From NCBI GenBank assembly GCA_947172415.1, contig OX359194.1, forward strand, positions 6,640,401 through 6,704,400: a stretch of DNA of 64,000 bases, written 5' to 3'. The position numbers and the translations under genes were made by a program. A model generated the notes under the pieces. It was not told the origin of the DNA and ran no database searches. It saw nothing but the letters and a program-made list of their open reading frames with translations. Below are positions 14,932 to 25,400 of the stretch, piece after piece; within the stretch, counting starts at the first letter, position 1; each line of letters opens with the position of its first letter. Source of the stretch: Chondrosia reniformis (Eukaryota; Porifera; Demospongiae; Chondrillida; Chondrillidae).

Positions 14932-16794
14932 CAAAACGAGGCACGCATGCATGAAATAGCTGTAGTATTATAATTTACAAGATATAAAACAAATTAACAA
15001 TAACGACTTAAAAAGGTTGCCGTAAATGCAGAGTTTCTTGCTAAAACTATAAAGCAAGGGGTCCCTGAAATGACGACATACCTGCAGCATTAGAAGGAAT
15101 ACAGTAATGATAAATACAGTATCTATAAATCTCCTTAAATGTACTACCCTATGTGTGGAAATGTTTGCGATATGAGAAGTGCTGGAAGAAAAAACATTTG
15201 GTGTTTATATATTCCTGAATGGGTGCCTGATTATTTATAATATATGCAGAGACAAACGGAAAAGCTTAGGGAAATAAATGTGATTTCAATTGTGAAATTG
15301 AAACTTGCAAAATTTTCAACCGGTGTACAATTCCACATATTGGGTAGATAGCCATGTGATATAATGGAAACAAATCTTGAGGTATATATACCAGTCAATC
15401 ATAGAATATATCTTCCACGGGTATAATTAAGCCATCACTGAAGCATTCACATGTTGTGTGATGATAATCAACTACTGTAAAACCAATATATCAACGTCCA
15501 TTATATTTAGTGCTTTATCGTATACGACTTATTAGAGTCCATTAAATTTAGCATTTTGTTGTAAATACTTGCTCCATACTACTGCGCATGTGTAATAATA
15601 AACATTTCAGCGACCATAAATGTTAGTGAATGATATTGCATGGCTATATTTTCGTTAACATTAATGGCGCACTAATATTAAGGGTTTTTCAGTATTTTAT
15701 ATAACATTTTGTGGCTTTCAATAACTGGCTCTCATGTCATGCACAATACACATATAATCAAAACAGTCTATAACTAGTGAAAGGGTCTTCATAAAGGTTT
15801 CCATTTGGGAAAACTACATGTACATCGGTTACGAGGTGGGTACACCATTTAGTCAGGAACAATATTCATCCTATATTGATTTGTCAAATCATTTGGTTAT
15901 ACTCCTTTGCTCCTGCGATATCAGGTTATTCCCCATGACCTCTCCTATGCCTCAGTCTTGGGAGATAACTAGGATATTACCCTTGTCTATTAAGTGAAGT
16001 GATAAGGGTTGTTTGTTGCGATCATGATTTAATCCAGAGGTATTATTGAGCAACAGCAACATAAATTATTGATAATAGGACGTTTCAACCCGTAGGTTTT
16101 CATGTTTGCTGATGAAGACCTACGGGTTGAAACGTCCTATTATCAATAATTTATGTTGCTGTTGCTCAATAATACCTCTGGATTGTCTATTAAGTCTAAG
16201 AAAAATATATTTATAGTTTCGAAAGGGTTCATCTTGAATCTCCTTTGGTCTTTGGGTATCTAAAGACACAGTTTTTGGGTTTCCTGTGTCAGATGTTTAA
16301 ACCCTGGGGTCTTCTTCAGCAATGTAGTTAAAAGAAACCAGCTTCATATTGTAGTAGCTTCCCTAGCCTCATATGCATGTTTAACTGTTAACCATATGTA
16401 CAGGTTATTCAGGTTTTAGTATGGCTTCCTGTTTGTATATCTGTCAACAAAATGGCGGATACTCTCGCTTTCTAAGCTTAATAATTAGCTTTCTTTCCCT
16501 TGGCTTCGAACATTGAACCAATGAAAAGGATTTAGAAACCGCCTTTACTCATACTATGGAACGTAAAACCTGCGCAAAAAGGTTTTCTACAAGATATGAC
16601 CTTGAAATTGAGGCATTCAAGCGACGACCGGAACATTGTGGATCATGTTGAGTGATACAAGGTTTCTCAGATCATATTACTTAATTACTCAATCTAATAA
16701 TTGATCTGTATACTGTACAGTACAAGACCAGCAATTTATTAGTTAACAAATGCTGTTCAACTAGATGAAAATGTTGGACAGAATAACCCAATAT
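14932..16794. other. Intergenic region without a supported gene
   Basis: No convincing exon is seen in most of it. It holds a long perfect hairpin (16031-16184), a repeat fragment near 16220-16330, and a YY1-like CAAAATGGCGG at 16454-16464 on the + strand that opens only a 7-codon frame. A 31-codon + strand frame starts near 16557 but has no recognisable content. On the minus strand the stretch could hide a last TTC4 exon. Confidence 0.4.
16031..16184. repeat. Perfect 66-bp inverted repeat (hairpin, MITE-like)
   Basis: Positions 16031-16096 and 16119-16184 are exact reverse complements separated by a 22-base loop. The right arm reads through CTGATGAAGACC, then GGGTTGAAACG, the same phrase found in other dispersed repeats here. 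This looks like a young foldback or miniature element, or a retroelement remnant in inverted form. Confidence 0.9.
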
Positions 16795-17034
16795 ATGAAA
16801 AATCTAAGATACCATTTTCCTACATGCTATGCCTATTCTGTAAAAGAGCCTATAGGGGAACTAAACCTGAAGAGAGCTTTGGATCAAGATACAGGAGTCT
16901 TTTCTTCCTTCTTTACCCTTCTTTCATATTCTTCTCCACTGGGTCAGACAGCCGTTTCTGGGAATTCCACCCTTCATCAGTGATCCTGGGAGTCTTTGTC
17001 TTTTTCTTCATCTTGATCTTCTGTGAATCCTTGG
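16795..17034 (-). mobile_element. Solo pseudo-LTR copy of the Penelope-like element
   Basis: It closely matches the repeats that flank the retroelement at 53133-56917, in the same orientation, and includes an intact copy of the hammerhead-like motif at 16934-16992. It ends about 35 bp downstream of the annotated TTC4 stop, so it lies in the 3' end or last intron of that gene. Confidence 0.85.
16934..16992 (-). ncRNA. Hammerhead-ribozyme-like motif in solo pseudo-LTR
   Basis: Read on the minus strand it has CTGATGA, a GGG/CCC stem II, GAAAC, a two-pair stem III and the cleavage triplet GTC. Flanks pair as stem I (GGATCA with TGACCC, outer CTCC with GGAG). The pair closing stem II is A/A, which weakens the prediction. 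Confidence 0.55.
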
Positions 17035-17069
17035 CTGTATGTACATGTATATGTACAACAACTAGTGAC

Positions 17070-20000
17070 TTACTCTTTTTCTGAGAGCACTACACTAAGT
17101 GTTGCAGTTAGAGGAAGCTTCTTTAAAGTATTACTACAAGAATTCTCAAAGTATAAATCTACATTGTTGATCTGGTACGTGCCAACATGATCCCAGGGTG
17201 GAGGAGAGGATAGAATTATGCTGAGATGTTCATGAAAACTATAACAAAAATAAAGATTATAAGAATAAATACTAATAGTAAGACTCCATTCATACTTATC
17301 ACTGTACACTGTACTAGTTGTAAAAATGATAAAGTCAGCTGCAATGTGATACACATGTAATGATATAAACAACTATATTTTAAACAAAGAATCATCAATT
17401 TTATTAATTTCAACTTACCTGGAAGAGAAAATTAGAACTAGATTACTTGTTAAAAAATATGTTCTTTGTAAAATAATTGAATCATTAGACTTCACATCAT
17501 TATTAGGGAAAGCTAATACTCACAAGTAACCACTATACTTGTACAATTACTAGTATGCTTGTGTGACTAGTTTATATTATTGGAGCACCTGTTAGACATG
17601 CACGTTTTGCTTGTAATTGTAAAAACACAAATAAATCTTAAGACAGTGTACTTGAACTGACAAATGTAGTTGTACAAAGGTGAGAGCAGGTGCGTATGTG
17701 CCAGCCAAACTACCTTGCATTTTCATGAAAGCTATTAATGTAATCACTCTGTTGATGTTCTGGATATAACAAGACCACTGGCCAGACAAGGCAACCGTCT
17801 TCCAACAGTCGAACTGTTCCATTCCCACCACAAGGATGGGGACTATCCTGATACATTAGCTTATAAAGGGAGGAGGGGTCATTGGTTGCCATGCTAACCA
17901 CTTTTTCTGATTCTGCCAGTGTTACACCATGCTCCTAATAAGATACATATGTTGCCATAGTAACCATTCCAATAGTGGGGCACTTTTAAACAGTAACAAC
18001 TGTTAGGCTATATAGCTATAAGCACTACAGAGCCTGATCGATCCGGTGGAGGGCTTCAGCCCTCCCCTTTCCTTTGGTAAAGGTGGATCTAACAAGGGCT
18101 TCAGCCCTCCCCTTTCCTTTGGTAAAGGTGGATCTAGTGAGGGCTTCAGCCCTCCCCTTTCCTTTGGTAAAGGTGGATCTAGTGAGGGCTTCAGCCCCTT
18201 CCCTTTCCTTTGGTAAAGGTGGATCTAACGAGGGCTTCAGCCCTCCCCTTTCCTTTAACACAGTATTTAAGGCCAAATAAATCTATCTGGATGAAGTGAA
18301 ACAGATTGTTGCAAAAAGCATCCCTATTAACCCATCTCCCTTTCTGGATCCATCTCTGCACTACTAAATGGTTCATTTCCTAACCTAACCTTTATAGCTT
18401 TAAAGAGGCTCCGGTACTCATCCTGTTCCTTTTTACGTAGTTTCTCCTTTTTCCTTGCATCCCTCTCAGCAACCTTCTAACATTCACAAACACACAAGCA
18501 CACAAGCAATCAGTTACCAAAAACAACATCTTCACAATTCAATGTGCATGTCCAATATAGCCATACATTTCACAATTCAAAGGTCAAACAATGAAAAAAC
18601 AAATGTTTAAAAATAAATTAAACACCCATGCAGTACAAATATAAAAGCTAACTTTTAAAGCCAGAGTGCAGACAAGCCAGTTATTCTAAATCTTACCAAC
18701 AATTTGGAGGCTTTCATCTGTAGATCCATTAGGAGAGGATTGTTAGGATTAACTTGCAGTCCTTGTTCACACCACCTTTTGGCCTCTGAGTACTTGTCTA
18801 GTTCCATGTTAGCAGCAGCTCCTCTGCAGTACACTTTGACATAGCCAGGATCCAGTTTGACTGCCTGATTACAATCCATTATGCAAGAGCGGTAATTTTC
18901 TTTTTTGGGACAAAATAAAACAGCATTTCAATTTTCACAAATGATTGGCAAAGTAAGCACGGTGTTTAAAGCATGGGGCAAGTAACCATGGCAATAAGCT
19001 ACCCTGGATAGGTTAGAGTAACCATGGTAATAAGCTACCCTGGATAGGTTAGAGTAACCATGGTAATAAGCTACCCTGGATAGGTTAGAGTAACCATGGC
19101 AATAAGCTACCCTGGATAGGTTAGAGTAACCATGGCAATAAGCTACCCTGGATAGGTTAGAGTAACCATGGTAATAAGCTACCCTGGATAGGTTAGAGTA
19201 ACCATGGCAATAAGCTACCCTGGATAGGTTAGAGTAACCATGGCAATAAGCTACCCTGGATAGGTTAGAGTAACCATGGCAATAAGCTACCCTGGATAGT
19301 AACCATGGTAACAAAGCCACCTCAAATAGGTTGTAGCTAAACAATAAAAAAGAGATACTTTTCTATAGTTCATTGACTGACTCATGTTAAAATGGCAGGC
19401 TGCCCTGTTGGTATACAACACTGCATTGAGATGGTCATTGGGAGACCTCTTCTTGAGACCTTCAGAATAGGCAGTGATCGCTTTCTTATAGTCTTTCTTT
19501 TTGAAATGCTCATTGCCATCCTCCTTATGAATCCTTGCACCCTCTAAAATATTAGGCAGAACAGAGTTTTATACTGGTTAATCAGTAAAATTATTATGCC
19601 ATTCCAGCCCAGTGACAAAGATTTATCTTGGCTAAGTCCTATTATTAATCAGTGATCGCCTCCCAGTCATGCAAGTACTGAGCACTAACAATAAAATGGG
19701 AGTTATTCGTGCAATGCCTGTGCAAAGGCTATGACATACACTGTAATACTATTACTGTGTTGCTGAATACATTAACATCTATGAGACTTATAGAGTACGC
19801 CCCCCTGGCCTGGGTAATTTTGTCTGCCGGCGATGCAGCCCTGTGGGCGGATCCGGAGGGCCTACCGCCACGCCCACCACACCCCCACCTGCCAGGGACC
19901 TCTCACAATCGCTCCAGGTGAAGAGTGCACATGTGCCACCTACGTGGCAGGTGCAGGAGCACTCCCCGGCCCCAGAGGCATGTCACATTCTCTATGGCCT

Positions 20001-20320
20001 ATATGAGGGGGCAAGTAAGCCAACCCGGCCCTTCTGGCTTGTGAAAGGCAAGCCTTTTGTCGAATAGTCTCTAACTTGGAATTACAGTACCTTCGGGGTC
20101 ACTCTCCTCAAATTTTATTGCTTGCAGTGCTTCTATTGCGAAATCTTTTTCAGTATCTAACTTTTCTGGCATTTTCGTCATCAGCAAGGGAATGTGTTCA
20201 ATTTCCTAAGCGAAAGGGTTTAACAAGTAGGCACCTTTCCGTTTATCAAACTATATATATACCACTTACTTCTTCCCAATTGTTAGGGTCAAGCGGTTTA
20301 GCAAATCGACCGGAAGCCAT
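17070..20320 (-). CDS. TTC4: Tetratricopeptide repeat protein 4 (HSP90/HSP70 co-chaperone)
   Basis: TPR co-chaperone expected to bind the C-termini of HSP90 and HSP70. Seven exons join in phase: 20270-20320, 20091-20205, 19382-19543, 18697-18899, 18390-18476, 17714-17934, 17070-17238, giving 335 residues. Visible blocks are the N-terminal EIEHIPLLMTKMPEKLD, a TPR region with GNEHFKKKDYKKAITAYSEG and LNAVLYTNRAACHFNM, the charged helix KVAERDARKKEKLRKKEQ, and the C-terminal module with VWPVVLLYPEHQQSDYINSF and PPPWDHV, all recognisable in TTC4. The protein is some 30-50 residues shorter than vertebrate TTC4. Its stop codon overlaps a strong splice donor (GTAAGT at 17068-17073), so a further 3' exon beyond the repeat at 16795-17034 is possible. 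Introns carry two minisatellites and a GC-rich block. Confidence 0.88.
18046..18258. repeat. 45-bp minisatellite in a TTC4 intron
   Basis: About five tandem copies of a 45-bp unit containing GAGGGCTTCAGCCCTCCCC and TTTGGTAAAGGTGGATCTA. The first phrase contains the palindrome GGGCTTCAGCCC. Confidence 0.9.
18979..19317. repeat. 36-bp minisatellite in a TTC4 intron
   Basis: About nine copies of a 36-bp unit containing TAACCATGGCAATAAGCTAC and CCTGGATAGGTTAGAG, differing mainly by a GCA/GTA alternative. Open frames across it are by-products of a unit length divisible by three. Confidence 0.93.
19797..20067. other. GC-rich block inside TTC4 intron 2
   Basis: A sharply bounded segment that is far richer in G and C than everything around it. 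It has short open frames on the + strand ending TAG at 20065-20067, rich in Pro, Gly and Ala, with no domain I recognise. It may be a fossil of a transposed or transferred sequence. Confidence 0.4.
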
Positions 20321-20585
20321 CTTTGTTAATACGTATCGATAATACTACATAGTCTACATATCGATAAAATATTAACGGGCCATTAGTTACGTATTGTAAC
20401 AGAGCGTAACGTACTGTAACACGATCATGAAATAATAATATTACACAAATTACACAGTTTAATAAGGAATTAAATTTTCAATTGATAAATATGAAAAAGT
20501 TCCATTACAATCAGCATTATCAAATGTAGTTACTACAAAAGTAAATGCATACAAAAGATAGTTAAATGGGTAGGCAGCTGCAAAG

Positions 20586-22097
20586 CTAAGCAGAAACTGT
20601 TCCATACAGTTCCCTCAACTTGTCAGCAATGAAAGTGAGTCGCTTACAACAGAGCTGATCTTGTTCGCAGTAGTCACAAACTGGAGCTGGGTAATGCTGG
20701 CCAATTATGCACTCAGCGTCCTCTTGAATGTGTCTGGGGGCTTTCCAGGGAGTGTGAATGTAGTCGCTGGGGAACTTGCTTAATTCTGGGCAATAGGTTT
20801 TGATGTACAATCCAGATGGATCAATCTGCTTGCTAATTTTGTAAGGATTGAAAGCAAAGACGTTTTCTTTGAAGAACCCTGAACAAGAGTCTTGCATCCA
20901 ACAAACTGTAGACACCGGGTACTCAAAGTCGAGCATATTCTGCTGAAAAAAGTCTCGTCCGAGTACCCAAGAGATCCAGAGACATCCTCTTGTGATAAAC
21001 ACTGAGAGACATTGTCGAGCAAAATGATGGCACCACCCTTCCTTTCTGATCTGTCTAATGATTGCATCAATCATTGGAAAACCAGTGCACCCATCTCTGA
21101 AGGCTTCAACAAAATTCATCTTATTTTCCCAAGGTATGTTGATGCAATAGGGATTGCCCTGAATATGGCCAAACTTTGGGACGATACTGGAGATGTGGTA
21201 GGAGAATTCTCTCATTAAGAGCTTCTTAAAAAGTTGAATGCACAAAGCCTGCCCATTGGTCGACCGTAGCCCAAATTCGTATACTCGCATGTAGAATAGA
21301 CGCATGGAAAGGCACCCAAAACGAAAGTACGGACTGAGGGTGGTTTTGCTCATCAGTGAAATCAAAGGATCCTGTTGGATGGTCAACCTTTGTTGACAAA
21401 AGATGGATAAATGTCCCAATGCCGCAGATTCGCCTCCTTCCCAATGAGCCAAAGCGGTGGGGTTACAAGCGTTTACGAGATCTGTCATGCTTACTTCGTC
21501 AGGATGGGCCTCATCGGCTGTCTGAAAAGGTGAAATAAACATCAGCGGGTTAGCTATGGGTTCTTCGGGGTGCCCCAGACTGGGAACCAAAGCCTCAAAC
21601 TCGCGGTAGTTGGTTGGAAACACTCCCTTTGAGGCTTCGAGAATAGCTTGGTGACTGTATAGAGTGTGATTTAGTGTGCCCCAGGGCTGAACTTCGTGAC
21701 TTCGACAGAGGTTATCCAAGCACTTCTCAAAGTCCCTGGCCTCAAAACTGAGATAGCTTTGCATGTACGTCAGTTCAGCAATGTTTCCCCAACTCATGAA
21801 GAGCTTTGGCAGAATTTCAAAGAGTTGTCCCTTGAAGATGTGAAGTCGCATTCCATGGCGCCTCAGCTTTGTGTCAAGGTCTTGGATACACTCTGTCTTG
21901 AATTTCCACACTACCTCGCTGACTCTCTTCTGATCGAATTCATCAAATATGTATACGAGTTTCGGCTGATAACCCGACTGGAGAGTTTTAGTAAAAGCCG
22001 GATTATCGTGCAGTCTTAAACAAAAATCTCGAAAGAGATGAATTCCAACAAAAGGGCTGGCTGTTGTCTCCATTTCGCTTTCTTTCGGGCTCTCCAT
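20586..22097 (-). CDS. Cryptochrome / (6-4) photolyase family protein, intronless
   Basis: FAD-binding blue-light flavoprotein of the animal cryptochrome/(6-4) photolyase group, 503 residues in one exon. Seen: N-terminal antenna domain starting FRDFCLRLHDNPAF, the FAD-domain signatures LSPYFRFGCLSMR, GCTGFPMIDAIIRQIRKEGW, HHFARQ, TRGCLWISW and the end of the pocket LDFEYPVSTVCWMQDSCSGF. The three tryptophans of the electron-transfer chain are present (EGW, WISW, CWM). Several pocket positions are unusual: where relatives have DADWS-x-N/C the protein has DFEYPVS, so the residue next to flavin N5 is Ser, and WMW is WMQ. Start at 22097 was chosen because homology begins shortly after; an in-frame Met at 22136 and more upstream codons exist but look untranslated. 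Sponges are known to have cryptochromes; light sensing here is inference. Confidence 0.93.
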   Translation of the reverse strand: MESPKESEMETTASPFVGIHLFRDFCLRLHDNPAFTKTLQSGYQPKLVYIFDEFDQKRVSEVVWKFKTECIQDLDTKLRRHGMRLHIFKGQLFEILPKLFMSWGNIAELTYMQSYLSFEARDFEKCLDNLCRSHEVQPWGTLNHTLYSHQAILEASKGVFPTNYREFEALVPSLGHPEEPIANPLMFISPFQTADEAHPDEVSMTDLVNACNPTALAHWEGGESAALGHLSIFCQQRLTIQQDPLISLMSKTTLSPYFRFGCLSMRLFYMRVYEFGLRSTNGQALCIQLFKKLLMREFSYHISSIVPKFGHIQGNPYCINIPWENKMNFVEAFRDGCTGFPMIDAIIRQIRKEGWCHHFARQCLSVFITRGCLWISWVLGRDFFQQNMLDFEYPVSTVCWMQDSCSGFFKENVFAFNPYKISKQIDPSGLYIKTYCPELSKFPSDYIHTPWKAPRHIQEDAECIIGQHYPAPVCDYCEQDQLCCKRLTFIADKLRELYGTVSA

Positions 22098-22138
22098 CTC
22101 TCTACATTTATACCATTCCTTCGACCAGCCGTACATCG

Positions 22139-22146
22139 TGACGTCA
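22139..22146. promoter_or_regulatory. CRE-like site upstream of the cryptochrome
   Basis: A perfect TGACGTCA lies 41 bp before the chosen start codon. It overlaps no other feature and could mediate CREB/ATF control. If translation began further upstream it would lie in coding sequence. Confidence 0.45.
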
Positions 22147-22487
22147 CAACTTGCCCACTCAAAAAAATACTGGTTAGTGTAAGCATAGATTCTCGATGTG
22201 GTGTAAGCCAGTATAGTATATATATATTGGTACGACATAATAGTATACGCTCTCGTGTAACTTTGGTTTTGTAACTCTTACCTTTTCACTGTACAATTTC
22301 TCTTCCTATGCTAAAAATTGCTGATTCAGAAGTCAAAATGTGATCGGCGACATGTATGTATGACAACTAGTGAAATATTACAGTATATACAAAACAGATA
22401 TATTACAATGAACTATAAAAATGTTTCTCTAAAGATCCAAAATAGTAACATTCCGGTAGAGAAATTTAAATAAGATTCAGTAAGAGA

Positions 22488-25400
22488 TCAGTCCTGGATC
22501 AGTCGTGAGCACACATATGCTGGAGGCCTGTAAAGCTGGGGAAAGACGGGTAATGTCCACTTGCTGAAGGCATACCTGTAATTTCCTGTGTTCTTGAAGC
22601 AATTATATAACCGTGCTCCTTGACTACAGAATGCAAAACACAACTTAAAAGCCAATTCAAACTATAACACAAAAATAATTTTGCCGATTTGCAATTTGCA
22701 TGGCTAGACACGCAACTCAGAGAAAATCTTTCCTTTTACACTGTACACACTCCTTATAGGAGGGACTATATATGTGGTGGCCATTCAAAGTTGTGCAATA
22801 TATGTTTGCTTGAACCTGGAGACTAGTCAAGAGAAAAGTACCTTCTCAGGGCATTCAACACCAACAAAAAGTTACTTGAACCTAGGTGGTGATGCTTTTG
22901 TAGGATATTGGCTTCTTCTAGAGTGATGGCCATTCCGGTCCGGTCCTTTGCACTCTTACAGGAAGTCAGCCTCCCAGCAGACAAGGAACTACAGAGCTGA
23001 GAGGAAAACATTAGAGTTGATCATCATTACTTGACTCTGGATTTTACCCCACCCACTTATGTCCCCTGGGGATACAGTGGTGAAACTGAAGCTCATTTAA
23101 AGGGAACCAGAGCTTCCCCTTAACCACTCAACAAGATGGTCAAGCCATAGGCAGCTGTCTCATCCTTATTAGGACTCATCAGTATGGCATACGATGGAAG
23201 TATGAATGGTTGCTCTGCCTATACTATATGTACTCCCGAAAGTTAAAAACTGGTTGTGGGGAAGATCAAGAGTCAATGTTGATGATAATCAAAGCTTTAA
23301 GATTGGCTTAGTCCCCTATTTTGCAAACACCAGAGATACTGCTGCTTGTCACATCTCGTCTGAGGTTTTCCTTCAGAGTTTAGATGGCATATACAATTGT
23401 CAAGTCTTTAATTATGATAGCCAGACTTAAACGCTACCTTAGGAGAGAAATCTGCTGGCAGGTACGTAGGCCTATGAGGTAATAGATTAATTTAAGCATG
23501 ATGCTGAGTGCATAAATTCTTGTTAACATTGTTATGGTGTAATTGTGCAACAGAAATGTACACTTAACATGATAGAAACCAAGTGTGAGCAAATTGGGAT
23601 GGCCTGCTCTATTTGAAGGCTTGTGATTGGAGCTATACTGAAAGGAAAAACCAACCTGTTCTACTTTTTGCATAAACTCTGTGTTTTTAGATTTGTGTTT
23701 AGAGTAAATGAGTTTGAGCTCGTCCAATTTCTCTTGCAGCATCACCATATTATCTCTGCCAAGCATATCTACAACAATAGAAATGATGAACACACCATTT
23801 TTCAACGTGCTACATCTAGTTTAGATGCTATAGGGAACTAAACATAGTGAGAGATTTGGATGAGGATACAATATTTTTCTTCTTCTCCACTGGGATATAC
23901 ATCATCAACATAGTTAATCGACAGCATATTTTTGACCTGTTGTTTAAATTGCCTAAATTGGATATACAGTACTATGTGCACTGTGCTTTACCTGAGAAAA
24001 GACTTATATAGTTATCAAGGTATTCTTGGAGAGTCAGTAAACCATACTGATTAATGCTTTCTTGAAGGTTTTGGTTCCTGTGAGGTAGAGCAAGAGGGGA
24101 ATAAAGGAGAGGGGAGGGGAAGGGGGGAGAGGGAGAGGGAGAGGGAGAGGGGGGAGAGGGAGAGGGAGAGGGGGAAGAGGGAGAGGGAGAGGGGGAAGAG
24201 GGAGAGGGGGAGGGGGAGAGGGAGAGGGGGGAGAGGGAGAGGGAGAGGGGGAAGAGGGAGAGGGGGAGGAGGAGAGAGGGAAAGAAGAGGAAGAGGGAGA
24301 GGGAAAAGGAGAGGGGGAGGTGGAATGGGGATATTAACTGTAAATATGTGGTGTCAGGGATGAGGAAGTTGGTTAATTAAAAGATTAAAGCAATGCTCAC
24401 TGTACCACAAGTATGTATTGGTGTATGGTATTACTTACGACTTCTTCAAGTTTGCAAGGGTTTGCCTCTCATTAATTCCTTGTGTAAATAAAACAGGGAC
24501 CACCTTTATCAGCTTCCCACCAATCAGTTCTTTGTTGGGAATGACTGAGAGCACTTTATCTGGAAAGAAGAACTGCACCACAAGAGCAGTCCTTGAACCT
24601 GTAATCTCAATTTCCACTCCTTCGTCATCGTTCTCATTTTTCACAAACTACAGCAATAAGGAAATAGGATAGTCTAACACTATATGATATATACAGGCAT
24701 ATCTACTATAAATACCTAGATAGATTATATGGCAAAACCCTTAAGAGCTGACCAACAACACGTACGAGCAGTTGTGCCAGTCATCATCATAATAGTCTCA
24801 CAAGCTCAAGGAGATTATCCAGGCCTCCCTCGCATGGACCCTCTTTAATTGGTCCCACAAAACAACCAATGAGATCAGGGAGATACGTACAGTACGTATA
24901 TGGAGGTAACTGATCACATACGAGGACATTGCTAAACATCTCCCACAGCGTGACTACTTGTAGGGAACAGAGATCCTAGGATACTCTCTTATACAGTCAG
25001 TACGTTTATGTTTACATTAGGGCTCTGTTACAGAAGGGTACTAATCAAATCTATTCCCAAGGCAAGCACGGCATAATGCTATATCAATTGTATCATAACC
25101 ATTGAGATATTATATTATTACATTAAGCAACCAGTAGCCCATTAATTACTACACATTTGGTTGAGTTTACTGCACCTGAAATGACACTCCAGTTAATTCA
25201 CTAACACCAACAAGCATGTCTTCAATCATTCCCAATTCATCTCCTGCTGTGCTTAACAAGCTCTGAAAATTGACTAAATAACCAATTGTAGTTAGCTGCC
25301 GAAGAAAGTTGGTATCAAGCAAGTGTTGACTTAGTGAAAGGTAGAATGCTGTCACAAGTGCTGTCAACTGTAAGAGAATCAACTTATCAATAAATACATC

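Noticed and set aside
16557..16652. 31-codon + strand frame MERKTCAKRFSTRYDL
   Set aside because: Short, no recognisable domain, no splice partner found and no neighbouring support.
23020..23440. 75-residue + strand frame in an INPP4 intron
   Set aside because: It lies in a diverged dispersed repeat also seen near 49850; flanking INPP4 exons join in phase without it.
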